This document shows, in pieces, positions 1 through 5,807 of a DNA stretch of 8,493 bases. Position 1 is the first letter of the stretch; the number at the start of each line of letters is the position of its first letter. Origin of the DNA: JBKECY01 sp047975025 (GTDB taxonomy: Bacteria > Bacillota > Clostridia > Lachnospirales > Lachnospiraceae); NCBI GenBank assembly GCA_047975025.1, contig JBKECY010000026.1, forward strand, positions 1 through 8,493, in the 5' to 3' direction. Both the position numbers and the translations under genes were made by a program. The notes under the pieces are model-generated. The model saw only the letters and a list, made by a program, of their open reading frames with translations, did not search any database and had not been told where the DNA came from.

Positions 1-41
1 TTGACGATGATTTGCTCCGTTGTGTACCTTGCTTTTCCCAT
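1..41 (-). CDS. IS3-family transposase OrfA, N-terminal fragment (runs off the window)
   Basis: Only 13 complete codons are inside the window. The peptide MGKARYTTEQIIV matches the usual start of IS3-family OrfA proteins, where a basic residue run and Y-T-x-E-Q-I-I open the helix-turn-helix that recognises the element's ends. The start codon is ATG, complement of 39-41. A good ribosome-binding site (AAAGGAG, complement of 52-58) lies ten bases upstream, which supports this start. In the family, OrfA is joined to the DDE-type OrfB by programmed -1 frameshifting; the rest of OrfA and all of OrfB here lie outside the left edge. The identification rests on a short peptide but is backed by the terminal repeat. 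Confidence 0.75.
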   Translation of the reverse strand, partial: MGKARYTTEQIIV

Positions 42-79
42 TTTTGTACTGCTCCTTTTTGTTAGTTTATCATATCAAA

Positions 80-114
80 ACTAACTCTTCCACTGGTACA
101 AAGATCGGGGGGCA
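80..114. repeat. IS terminal inverted repeat, left-edge copy
   Basis: The inner 23 bases (92-114) match the reverse complement of 8381-8402 except for one G/A change and one extra G in the G run. The next 12 bases (80-91) match the reverse complement of 8403-8414 at about 8 of 12 positions. Beyond this the two edges are unrelated, as expected for the left and right ends of one element rather than two copies of the same end. Confidence 0.85.
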
Positions 115-620
115 CTCCAACGGCAGGCGGCGGCTATATCTTTGTAGCGAACCAGATCTTTACACGTGGGGAAGATGCTGCATGGGAGTATATAACAAAA
201 TTAAACGAGAATATAGATCACTACACGAAGGGGGCTGGAGACGTTATTGGCCTGGTTGCTTCGGGAGAGTTTGCAGCCAGTTATGCTTGGGCGCATGACA
301 GCTATAGCAGTGTGAAAGAGGGATATCCATTGGAGATTGTTATTCCTGAAAACACAGCGTTTGAAATAGGTGGTGCGGCTGTCGTAGAAGGCGGTTCGAA
401 TGCAGATAATGCAAAAATCTTTATAGATTGGCTGTTGTCGAAAGAAATTGGGCAGCTTAACACAGAATTATCGAACCGATATTCCTTACGTCCAGATGTG
501 GCTCCGCCCAACGGCTTGCCGAAGGTTGAGGACATCAAGGTCAGTGACTATGATCGTACTAAAGCGGCTGAAATGAAAGATACATGGGTTACGAAATTTA
601 GTGAGATTACAGGCGCATAA
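115..620 (+). pseudogene. ABC transporter substrate-binding protein, 5' truncated by the IS
   Basis: This is the C-terminal part (about 167 residues) of an extracellular solute-binding protein of the iron(III)/2-aminoethylphosphonate/hexose-phosphate type. Read in the frame of the stop at 618-620, it gives PTAGGYIFVANQIF, KLNENIDHYTKGAGDVI, ASGEFAASYAWAHDS, IPENTAFEIGGAAVVEGG and NADNAKIFIDWLLSKEIGQ. These are the typical blocks of the second lobe, including the E-I-G-G strand and the A-K-x-F-I-D-W-L-L-S helix. Family members are usually 330-360 residues with a lipoprotein signal; here the N-terminal half and signal are missing. The frame is blocked upstream by TAG at 63-65 inside the IS, and no ATG is available. 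GTG at 312 is the only visible internal start and would give only about 102 residues. It belonged to the operon that follows. Probably non-functional for transport. Confidence 0.85.
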
Positions 621-644
621 TGATTGAATGCAAGCTCATATTTG

Positions 645-676
645 GGAATGGACGATCTCTTTTGATCGTCCATTCC
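645..676 (+). promoter_or_regulatory. Intercistronic stem-loop between binding-protein and permease genes
   Basis: A perfect 13-bp stem (GGAATGGACGATC at 645-657, GATCGTCCATTCC at 664-676) encloses the six-base loop TCTTTT. It lies between the binding-protein stop and the permease ribosome-binding site. No U-run follows it, so it is not a classical terminator. Structures here are known in many ABC operons to protect the 3' end of the binding-protein message, or partly attenuate transcription, so that this protein outnumbers the membrane subunits. That role is inferred from position. A partial terminator function remains possible. Confidence 0.7.
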
Positions 677-688
677 AATGATTAGGTC

Positions 689-694
689 AGGAGG
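689..694 (+). promoter_or_regulatory. Ribosome-binding site that sets the permease start
   Basis: AGGAGG sits seven bases before ATG 702 and lies inside the open frame that could start at ATG 678. It therefore favours 702 over 678 as the true permease start. The earlier ATG immediately follows the stem-loop and has no such site. Confidence 0.8.
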
Positions 695-701
695 ATTTAG
701 A

Positions 702-2321
702 ATGCAAAAAATCATGGGCCGGTTTAAAAGTGAACCTATTTTCTATTCGTTATTTTTTATTTTGATTTCAGCGGCTGTTTTCTTTATATTATATCCGATT
801 TTGCGGGTGGTACTATTCCCGGATGGAGTTGAATACCTCGGGTTTTTCGGAAATGCTCGCTGGATGACTGCTTTGCGCAATAGTATTGTGATGATGTTGC
901 TCTCTATGGCGACCTGTACGGTACTTGCCTTTGTTTTTGCGTTTGGGATTGTCCGGCTTCGGCTTCCTTTCCGGAAATTATTTCGCTTTGTCACCTTATT
1001 GCCGGTCGTTTCACCGCCCTTTATCATTGCCCTGTCGTATATTTTACTGTTTGGTACACAGGGACTTATAACAAACAAATTACTCGGAGTCAGATTGAAT
1101 ATCTACGGTTGGGGAGGATTGTGGGCAGTACAAACAATTTCATTTTTTCCATATGCGTACGCAGTGATGGAAGGTGTTGTCCGTAATGTTTCGGAAAACA
1201 TGGAATATGCCGCCCGTAATTTGGGAGCTACAAGGTGGCAGGCATTTAAAGATGTGTTTCTGCCGCTGTGCCGTCCGGGGATTGCCGGCGGTGCGATGAT
1301 GGCAGCGATTAGTGTACTGGCAGATTTTGGCAATCCTTCCATGATTGCGGGGAATCTCCAGTTGCTGCCGACCGAGGCTTATATGCAAATGGTAGGCTGG
1401 TACGATGTATCCGGCGCGGCTGTTCTGTCGACCATTCTGCTTCTGCCCATGCTTGCGCTATTCTTGATCAATCGGTACTGGCTCGGAAAACGCTCCTATA
1501 CTACCATGACAGGTAAGGAAGGTTCGTTGCCCCCCTGGCCGGTGCATCCAGTGGCCAAATGGAGTGTTTTTACATGCTGCCTGCTTGTATCTGTATTTGT
1601 ATTGATGCTTTATGGTGTTTTGCTTGTTGGCGCTTTTAGCAAGACCTGGGGGTATGACTGGTCGTTTACTACGGAGAGCTTTACGTATGTCTGGAAAAAA
1701 AGTGATTTGCTGCTCAACAGTGTAAAATACGCATTTTACTCGGCTGTTCTGGCAACAGTAGAGGGGTTTGTCCTGGCATGGCTGGTAGAAAAAAGCAATC
1801 TGCGGATTAAAAAATTTCTTGATTTTATTGCAGTGCTGCCCAGTGCTGTTCCGGGAGTATTTCTGGGGCTGGGATTTGCAATTGCAATCGGTTCAAAGCC
1901 ATTTAATCTTGCGGGAACATCAGCACTTATGGTGATTGCGCTTGCAGTCTGGAATATACCGACTTGTTACAGTGCGGATTGTGCGGGGCTAAAGCAAATT
2001 GGAGGCTCTATTGAAAATGCGGCTAAGAATCTTGGAGCCGGAACATGGGAAACATTAAGAAGTATTTTACTGCCTATTTTGCGCAGAACGTTTCTGAATG
2101 GTCTGATGCTGTCTTTTCTGCGCTCAATGACCTGCTTAAGTGTGGTGATTTTTATTTATGGAGTGTCCACTACAGTCAGTACGGTTTCGGTTCTTTCGCT
2201 AGTGAACAGCGGAGACTGGTCAGGAGCGGCAGCTTTTACAAGTGTAATTATGCTCCTGGCTTTTGCAGGCATGGGGATTTTTAAACTGCTGGATTGGTTA
2301 ATTATTAGGAGGAATCAATAA
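702..2321 (+). CDS. ABC transporter permease, fused two-domain (iron / phosphonate / hexose-phosphate type)
   Basis: A 539-residue inner-membrane subunit that forms the whole translocation channel as one chain. Two homologous halves, each with about six hydrophobic segments, are joined near residues 260-285. Each half carries an EAA loop that docks on the ATPase: around residues 168-197 (E-Y-A-A-R-N-L-G-A, then F-L-P-L-C-R-P-G) and around 438-467 (E-N-A-A-K-N-L-G-A, then L-L-P-I-L-R-R). Length and layout fit the fused permeases labelled iron(III) or 2-aminoethylphosphonate permease (FbpB, AfuB, PhnU2-like). The annotated start follows AGGAGG at 689-694. It lies between the broken binding-protein gene and the ATPase gene, which begins four bases after its stop. 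Substrate cannot be read from the permease; some relatives once called iron permeases carry hexose phosphates. Confidence 0.92.
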   Translation: MQKIMGRFKSEPIFYSLFFILISAAVFFILYPILRVVLFPDGVEYLGFFGNARWMTALRNSIVMMLLSMATCTVLAFVFAFGIVRLRLPFRKLFRFVTLLPVVSPPFIIALSYILLFGTQGLITNKLLGVRLNIYGWGGLWAVQTISFFPYAYAVMEGVVRNVSENMEYAARNLGATRWQAFKDVFLPLCRPGIAGGAMMAAISVLADFGNPSMIAGNLQLLPTEAYMQMVGWYDVSGAAVLSTILLLPMLALFLINRYWLGKRSYTTMTGKEGSLPPWPVHPVAKWSVFTCCLLVSVFVLMLYGVLLVGAFSKTWGYDWSFTTESFTYVWKKSDLLLNSVKYAFYSAVLATVEGFVLAWLVEKSNLRIKKFLDFIAVLPSAVPGVFLGLGFAIAIGSKPFNLAGTSALMVIALAVWNIPTCYSADCAGLKQIGGSIENAAKNLGAGTWETLRSILLPILRRTFLNGLMLSFLRSMTCLSVVIFIYGVSTTVSTVSVLSLVNSGDWSGAAAFTSVIMLLAFAGMGIFKLLDWLIIRRNQ

Positions 2322-2325
2322 TTTT

Positions 2326-3381
2326 ATGGAACCACATATAGAACTCACTCATATTACCAAACGTTTCGGGGATTTTACCGCACTAAATGATGTGTCTCTC
2401 GTCATTCCCCAAGGAAAGTTTGTAACACTATTAGGTCCGTCAGGCTGCGGAAAAACCACTCTCTTGCGTGTGTTGGCAGGCTTCTATCAGCAGGATGCCG
2501 GTACTGTACGAATTGCAGGAAAGGATGTGGGGCAGCTTCCGCCGGAGAAACGTGGGACTCCATTGGTTTTTCAGGACTACGCACTCTTTCCTCATATGAC
2601 TGTCGCAGAAAACATCGAATACGGATTGAAATTGGAGAAGACAAAGCGTACGGAAATCAATCAGCAGGTAGAGCATATGTTGGAGATTTTTTCACTGGAA
2701 GGACTAAAAAAACGATATCCCCGAGAGCTTTCCGGCGGTCAGCAGCAACGGGTTGCTTTTGCCAGAGCCTTAATCATGGACAAAGGAATTCTGCTTTTAG
2801 ATGAACCACTGTCTAATTTGGACGCCAAGCTTCGCATTGAGGTAAGAGCACAGCTTCGAAAGATCCAAAAACAACAGGGGATGACTGTGGTCTATGTGAC
2901 ACATGATCAGGAAGAGGCTATGGCAATGTCGGATATTGTAGCGGTTATGTACAAAGGTGAAATTCAGCAATTAGCCTCGCCCGAGGAGGTGTATTGCCGT
3001 CCGGCTTCACACTTTGTTGCACAATTTATCGGCAGTGCCAATCTGCTTCCGGCAAAAAAGGATGAGATAAAGGACAAGGTTTTACTTTCGGGTGTCACAG
3101 CCGCAGCGGATTCGGAAACCTTTGACAGTCAGGCTGTTCTGCGCCCCGAACATATCACCTTATGTATTCCCGGTGCAGGAGATGCCTATGGTATCGTAGA
3201 AGAAAGAGTGTTTTTAGGCAGACTGGTACAGTATTCGATACGCGTAAATGAAACGTTGCTGTTTGCAGAGGAATTTAATGTGGGCGGCGGGCATCCGGTA
3301 GGTGAGAAAATCGGCATTCGAATTGATTATGATAAATTGCATCTGATTGAACAAGCACAAGGACAGGAGATAGTTTCATGA
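2326..3381 (+). CDS. ABC transporter ATP-binding protein (iron / phosphonate / hexose-phosphate type)
   Basis: The 351-residue cytoplasmic ATPase that powers the importer, working as a dimer on the two EAA loops of the fused permease. All nucleotide-binding motifs are present: Walker A GPSGCGKTT (37-45), Q-loop Gln83, signature LSGGQ (135-139), Walker B ILLLDE (155-160), D-loop SNLD and switch His193 in THDQEEA. Residues from about 240 to the end form the TOBE-type regulatory domain of the CUT1/FbpC/PotA class; total length is normal for this class. An AGGAGG site (2307-2312) lies 13 bases before the ATG, rather far, inside the end of the permease gene. The stop overlaps the next gene by four bases (ATGA), implying translational coupling. 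Function as an importer ATPase is certain; substrate is not. Confidence 0.95.
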   Translation: MEPHIELTHITKRFGDFTALNDVSLVIPQGKFVTLLGPSGCGKTTLLRVLAGFYQQDAGTVRIAGKDVGQLPPEKRGTPLVFQDYALFPHMTVAENIEYGLKLEKTKRTEINQQVEHMLEIFSLEGLKKRYPRELSGGQQQRVAFARALIMDKGILLLDEPLSNLDAKLRIEVRAQLRKIQKQQGMTVVYVTHDQEEAMAMSDIVAVMYKGEIQQLASPEEVYCRPASHFVAQFIGSANLLPAKKDEIKDKVLLSGVTAAADSETFDSQAVLRPEHITLCIPGAGDAYGIVEERVFLGRLVQYSIRVNETLLFAEEFNVGGGHPVGEKIGIRIDYDKLHLIEQAQGQEIVS

Positions 3382-4250
3382 ATAAACTTGGACTTAGTAT
3401 TCACCCTTGGTGGGTAAACGGCAACCTGGATAAAATGGAAAAAGAACTGGAAGCTATTGCATATGCGGGAGCAGAATGCTGTGAATTGGTCTTACAGGGA
3501 ATGGATGTAATTATCGGCGGCAATATCATTCCTGAGCGCTTTGGGCGCATCAGAAGAATGATGTTAAAATTCCCCTTGCAATATACACTTCATTTGCCGT
3601 ATGAACTAAATCTTCTTGATGTGGATGCGGCTCTGCTTTACCGTAAGGTGTTTTTAGCAGGAATCGAGTTCGCGCGTATGACAGATATTAAAGTAATTGT
3701 GTATCACGCAGGAAGTGTAAAAAATACTAAAACAGAAACCTTTGAACGTCTGCGTCAGGAAGAAGCTGCGCTTATGCGGGAATTGGCGGTTGAAGCAGGA
3801 GATATTTGCATTTGTATGGAAAATGCGCCGTTTTACGACACAGATGAGTATTCGGCAGGCAAAAGTGCTGAAGAAATGGTGCAGCTTGTCCGGATGGTCG
3901 ATATGCCTAATTTTAATATTACCTTTGACATCGGACACAGTTATATGAGCTGCGCGGGCGATCATGCGACACTGCTGGAAAATGTGCGAAAAGTGCTGCC
4001 CTATGTGGGGCATATCCATCTGCATGATAATTTCGGTATATCACTTCCCATGACGGAATGTGATTATAACCATAGAATCACGTGCGGTGCGGCGGATATC
4101 CATCTGCCGCTTGGCTGGGGAGAAATCCCGCTGGCTCAAGTAATGAAAATCTTGTGTGATTATCAGGGAATTATTAATCTGGAGATTGAAAAACGTTTTG
4201 AAGATCAATATGAGAACTCACTTGCCTTTGTTCGGCGTACCTTTAATTGA
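3378..4250 (+). CDS. Sugar phosphate isomerase/epimerase-like TIM-barrel protein
   Basis: A 290-residue protein of the xylose isomerase-like / AP-endonuclease-2 TIM-barrel family, whose members use a divalent metal to isomerise or epimerise sugars and related polyols. Likely metal and catalytic residues fall at the expected barrel-strand ends: Glu148 (C-M-E-N-A), Asp184 and His187 (T-F-D-I-G-H), His212/His214/His216 with Asp217 (G-H-I-H-L-H-D-N) and Glu269/Glu271 (N-L-E-I-E). His72 and His110 (V-Y-H-A-G) may also line the site. No signal peptide is seen, so it is probably cytosolic. The start ATG overlaps the ATPase stop and has AGGAG at 3365-3369. Being the last full gene of a transporter operon, it likely acts on the imported compound or its product, suggesting a sugar, polyol or sugar phosphate. 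The reaction cannot be assigned; endonuclease activity is possible in the fold but unlikely here. Confidence 0.88.
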   Translation: MNKLGLSIHPWWVNGNLDKMEKELEAIAYAGAECCELVLQGMDVIIGGNIIPERFGRIRRMMLKFPLQYTLHLPYELNLLDVDAALLYRKVFLAGIEFARMTDIKVIVYHAGSVKNTKTETFERLRQEEAALMRELAVEAGDICICMENAPFYDTDEYSAGKSAEEMVQLVRMVDMPNFNITFDIGHSYMSCAGDHATLLENVRKVLPYVGHIHLHDNFGISLPMTECDYNHRITCGAADIHLPLGWGEIPLAQVMKILCDYQGIINLEIEKRFEDQYENSLAFVRRTFN

Positions 4251-4420
4251 ACAAAAAAGGTTCCAATTTACTCATAGCGGTATGTATAATTACTACCGCA
4301 TTCTTTATTTATGGTTGTCAAGATAAAAGGCAAAATAATGACATAACAAATCAGACCGATGTGATAACACAAAGCGATGTTGCCGATTCGGGAATTGCTG
4401 TATTAGTCAATGGAATATGA
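4247..4420 (+). CDS. Small putative lipoprotein, 57 residues, TTG start; possibly a truncated gene
   Basis: A short frame that begins at TTG 4247, overlaps the isomerase stop by four bases (TTGA) and ends at TGA 4418-4420. The translation starts M-N-K-K-G, then has a hydrophobic stretch and the lipobox F-I-Y-G followed by Cys24, then a polar tail rich in Asn, Asp, Gln and Thr. This is a convincing type II lipoprotein signal, so the frame is unlikely to be random. Doubts are the TTG start, an in-frame TAA directly before it, no clear ribosome-binding site, and a mature part of only 34 residues. Translation by reinitiation from the isomerase stop would explain the start. Its 3' end overlaps the opposing lipoprotein gene by 18 bases. 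It may be a genuine small lipoprotein or the 5' remnant of a larger one cut by a rearrangement. Confidence 0.55.
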   Translation: MNKKGSNLLIAVCIITTAFFIYGCQDKRQNNDITNQTDVITQSDVADSGIAVLVNGI

Positions 4421-4921
4421 CTCTGCGGATTCTATCGTGGTATCATTTCTTGTAATCAAAATATGACCATTTTCCAGACTTCGCAGAACACTATAAGTCT
4501 CGCCAGCTTCCGAAACCACATTTGAAGAAATAAGCAAGCCTTCACCAGAAGCACTGTTAAGCACATCTTCGTACGTGGAAGAGATGCCAAGGTACTCAAA
4601 TATGGTATCGCACTGGTTTTCCGCAATACTTATATCCTTAGCACTTACCTGTATGGAATATAGGTTACCAGTGTCAATAGAAAAAGAAATGCCTAAAACA
4701 TAGCCGCCCTCATCCCAGGAACCTCCGGACTCGAACCGATAGGCTTTCCACTTACTGGGGTCCTCATCCATTTCTCCGGAGAATTTGTAAGCAGAGCCAG
4801 AGTCCGAGTTTATGATTTCAGCGATGTTGTTCGCTTCATTTTTATAGGCGGAGTCAGAAGAACATCCGTATATTGCAAAACAAAAAGTGAGAAGTGTTAA
4901 TAATAAGAATAGTTTTTTCAT
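4403..4921 (-). CDS. Putative lipoprotein of unknown function
   Basis: A 172-residue protein that I do not recognise beyond its export signal. It begins MKKLFLLL, has a hydrophobic core and ends the signal with A-I-Y-G before Cys20, a typical lipobox, so the mature protein should be anchored outside the cytoplasmic membrane. The remaining 150 residues are acidic and Ser-rich, without membrane segments or recognisable catalytic motifs. They look like a small globular domain, including S-W-D-E-G-G-Y-V-L-G and L-E-N-G-H-I-L-I. The start has AAGGAAGGG just upstream on the minus strand, and a promoter fits at 4964-4993. It is convergent with the transporter operon and overlaps the small lipoprotein frame at its 3' end; no terminator separates them. 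Its signal resembles that of the small frame (I-Y-G-C in both), which may be convergence. Confidence 0.8.
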   Translation of the reverse strand: MKKLFLLLTLLTFCFAIYGCSSDSAYKNEANNIAEIINSDSGSAYKFSGEMDEDPSKWKAYRFESGGSWDEGGYVLGISFSIDTGNLYSIQVSAKDISIAENQCDTIFEYLGISSTYEDVLNSASGEGLLISSNVVSEAGETYSVLRSLENGHILITRNDTTIESAESYSID

Positions 4922-4963
4922 AAGCCCTTCCTTGCGTCCACAAATGTAGTAAAGTTTAGTCTA

Positions 4964-4993
4964 TTTATACCATAGTATTGCTGTACAGGGCAA
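4964..4993 (-). promoter_or_regulatory. Sigma-A-type promoter for the leftward lipoprotein gene
   Basis: On the minus strand, TTGCCC (complement of 4988-4993) and TATAAA (complement of 4964-4969) are separated by 18 bases. The -10 box matches 5 of 6 and the -35 box 4 of 6 consensus bases. The -10 box lies about 42 bases upstream of the lipoprotein start codon. Prediction from sequence only. Confidence 0.55.
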
Positions 4994-5037
4994 GAAAAAT
5001 CGCTTGGTGAATTCGACGGCAGCTAAGTCGGGTTTAT

Positions 5038-5059
5038 TATTGCAGTGCTATATGCAATA
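5038..5059. repeat. Short inverted repeat overlapping a promoter, candidate operator
   Basis: TATTGCA (5038-5044) and TGCAATA (5053-5059) form a perfect 7-bp inverted repeat with an eight-base centre. It covers the -35 box and most of the spacer of the promoter of the small membrane protein, where a dimeric repressor would block RNA polymerase. No regulator is encoded nearby, so the role is only inferred. Confidence 0.35.
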
Positions 5060-5068
5060 TGGTATAAT
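5040..5068 (+). promoter_or_regulatory. Sigma-A promoter for the small membrane protein gene
   Basis: TTGCAG (5040-5045) and a perfect TATAAT (5063-5068) are separated by exactly 17 bases. Transcription would begin near 5075, leaving only a short leader that already contains the AGGAGG site at 5077-5082. This is the best promoter match in the window and supports the reality of the short gene behind it. Confidence 0.8.
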
Positions 5069-5088
5069 AAAAGAAAAGGAGGGATAAT

Positions 5089-5259
5089 ATGAAAATACTT
5101 GCTATATTTCTTCAACTTTTAGGTATATTAATATTAGTGGGTTCGATGCTTATGCCGCTAAATAGAACACTTTACTTCCTGACAGGTATAATCGTATCTG
5201 TGATTGCGTTGGTTATCAATATTATTGTAGAGGGGCGCAGAGAGCGAAATCAATCGTAG
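5089..5259 (+). CDS. Small membrane protein, 56 residues, two predicted helices
   Basis: A short gene of unknown function that default gene callers may miss. It starts at ATG 5089 behind AGGAGG (5077-5082) and ends at TAG 5257-5259. Two hydrophobic segments, roughly residues 3-24 and 28-47, are separated by the short turn P-L-N-R-T. The C-terminal tail E-G-R-R-E-R-N-Q-S is strongly charged, and by the positive-inside rule it should face the cytoplasm. No signal peptidase site is evident. It has its own near-perfect promoter and a hairpin terminator at 5293-5322, so it is probably a single-gene unit, divergent from the lipoprotein gene. Possible roles such as a membrane-stress regulator, a subunit partner or a toxin-like peptide cannot be told apart; no antitoxin RNA or partner gene is evident. 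Confidence 0.75.
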   Translation: MKILAIFLQLLGILILVGSMLMPLNRTLYFLTGIIVSVIALVINIIVEGRRERNQS

Positions 5260-5292
5260 GATTCTTTTGACAGAAAGATTTAATCGTTCAAA

Positions 5293-5322
5293 AAAACAGC
5301 CAGTCGCACGACTGGCTGTTTT
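5293..5322. terminator. Bidirectional intrinsic terminator
   Basis: A perfect 13-bp stem (5293-5305 and 5310-5322) with a GCAC loop is flanked by an A-run on the left and TTTT on the right. Read on the minus strand the stem is followed by seven U residues, a strong terminator for the TM2 gene ending at 5339. Read on the plus strand the U-run is part of the stem and weaker, but it would still end the small membrane protein transcript. The position, 34 bases after one stop and 17 after the other, fits shared use by convergent genes. Confidence 0.88.
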
Positions 5323-5338
5323 GGGTCTTATTGATTAG

Positions 5339-5773
5339 TCATCCAATTCTGACATGATTCTTTAGCTGAAAGTTTTCATCGTTGGAGCAAAGATATATAA
5401 TTCCCTCAATAAATCCAACAACTGCCGGTATTCCAGTCCAGCAAAAGCATAAATACAGAACGCCCATGCCAACCTTGCCAAGATAGAATTTATGTATACC
5501 TATTCCACCAAGAAAAATGCCAAGAATACCTGCGACCACTTTGCTTTTAATAGGCCACGACGGATTTATTCCGGATACATATACGGGTTGTGGTGCTACC
5601 TGCTGAATTACAACCTGTGGTTGTGGCTGCGCGTAAACGACCTGTGGTTGCGGCTGCCCATTATTTACCTGCTGTGCCGCTTGTTGGGGTGCAAATTTCT
5701 CACCACAAAATCTACATTCGGTTGCTTCGGGATTAAGTGGAGCTCCACACTGTGAACAAACATTTTCTGACAT
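5339..5773 (-). CDS. Zinc-ribbon and TM2-domain membrane protein
   Basis: A 144-residue protein in three parts. Residues 4-24 are a short zinc ribbon (Cys6, Cys9, Cys20, Cys23; V-C-S-Q-C-G and E-C-R-F-C-G-E). Residues 28-66 are a flexible Gln/Pro linker in which P-Q-P-Q-V-V occurs twice. Residues 76-130 form a TM2 domain: two membrane helices around the hallmark G-G-I-G-I-H-K-F-Y-L-G-K, followed by G-V-L-Y-L and I-P-A-V-V-G-F-I-E-G-I. TM2 proteins are widespread in bacteria but their molecular role is poorly known; cytosolic zinc ribbon and membrane anchoring are inferred. The start is preceded by AGGAGG (complement of 5782-5787) at 8 bases. It follows the SPFH gene by 34 bases on the same strand, so the two are probably co-transcribed and may act together at the membrane. 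The terminator at 5293-5322 closes the unit. Confidence 0.88.
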   Translation of the reverse strand: MSENVCSQCGAPLNPEATECRFCGEKFAPQQAAQQVNNGQPQPQVVYAQPQPQVVIQQVAPQPVYVSGINPSWPIKSKVVAGILGIFLGGIGIHKFYLGKVGMGVLYLCFCWTGIPAVVGFIEGIIYLCSNDENFQLKNHVRIG

Positions 5774-5807
5774 AATTTTCCCCTCCTAGATAGTGTTTCA
5801 TTTTTTG

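Larger units (their letters stand above)
1..114 (-). mobile_element. IS3-family insertion sequence, left (orfA-side) end, partial
   Basis: This is the outer end of an insertion sequence that continues beyond the left edge. The tip, read on the minus strand from 114, starts TGCCCCCC and continues through TTTGTACCAGT. The same sequence, with one mismatch and one extra G, recurs inverted at 8381-8402. A TG tip is usual for IS3-family elements. About 70 bases inside the tip a reading frame begins on the minus strand with the residues expected of an IS3-family OrfA. The element therefore lies with orfA pointing left, away from the window. The right border is inferred from the end of the shared repeat and from where the substrate-binding protein homology begins; it could be off by one or two bases. 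Confidence 0.8.

Noticed and set aside
20..298. Open frame of 92 codons on the plus strand
   Set aside because: It spans the IS end and the truncated binding-protein gene in a different frame; the family motifs are in the frame that ends at 620.
678..701. Upstream ATG as the permease start
   Set aside because: It abuts the stem-loop and has no ribosome-binding site, while AGGAGG is correctly spaced for ATG 702.
4277..4299. GCGGTA/TACCGC hairpin as terminator for the transporter operon
   Set aside because: It has only six base pairs, a long loop and no U-run, and it lies within the small lipoprotein frame.
5089..5259. Type I toxin peptide
   Set aside because: The size fits, but no antisense RNA promoter or long structured leader is seen; two helices and a very short leader are atypical.
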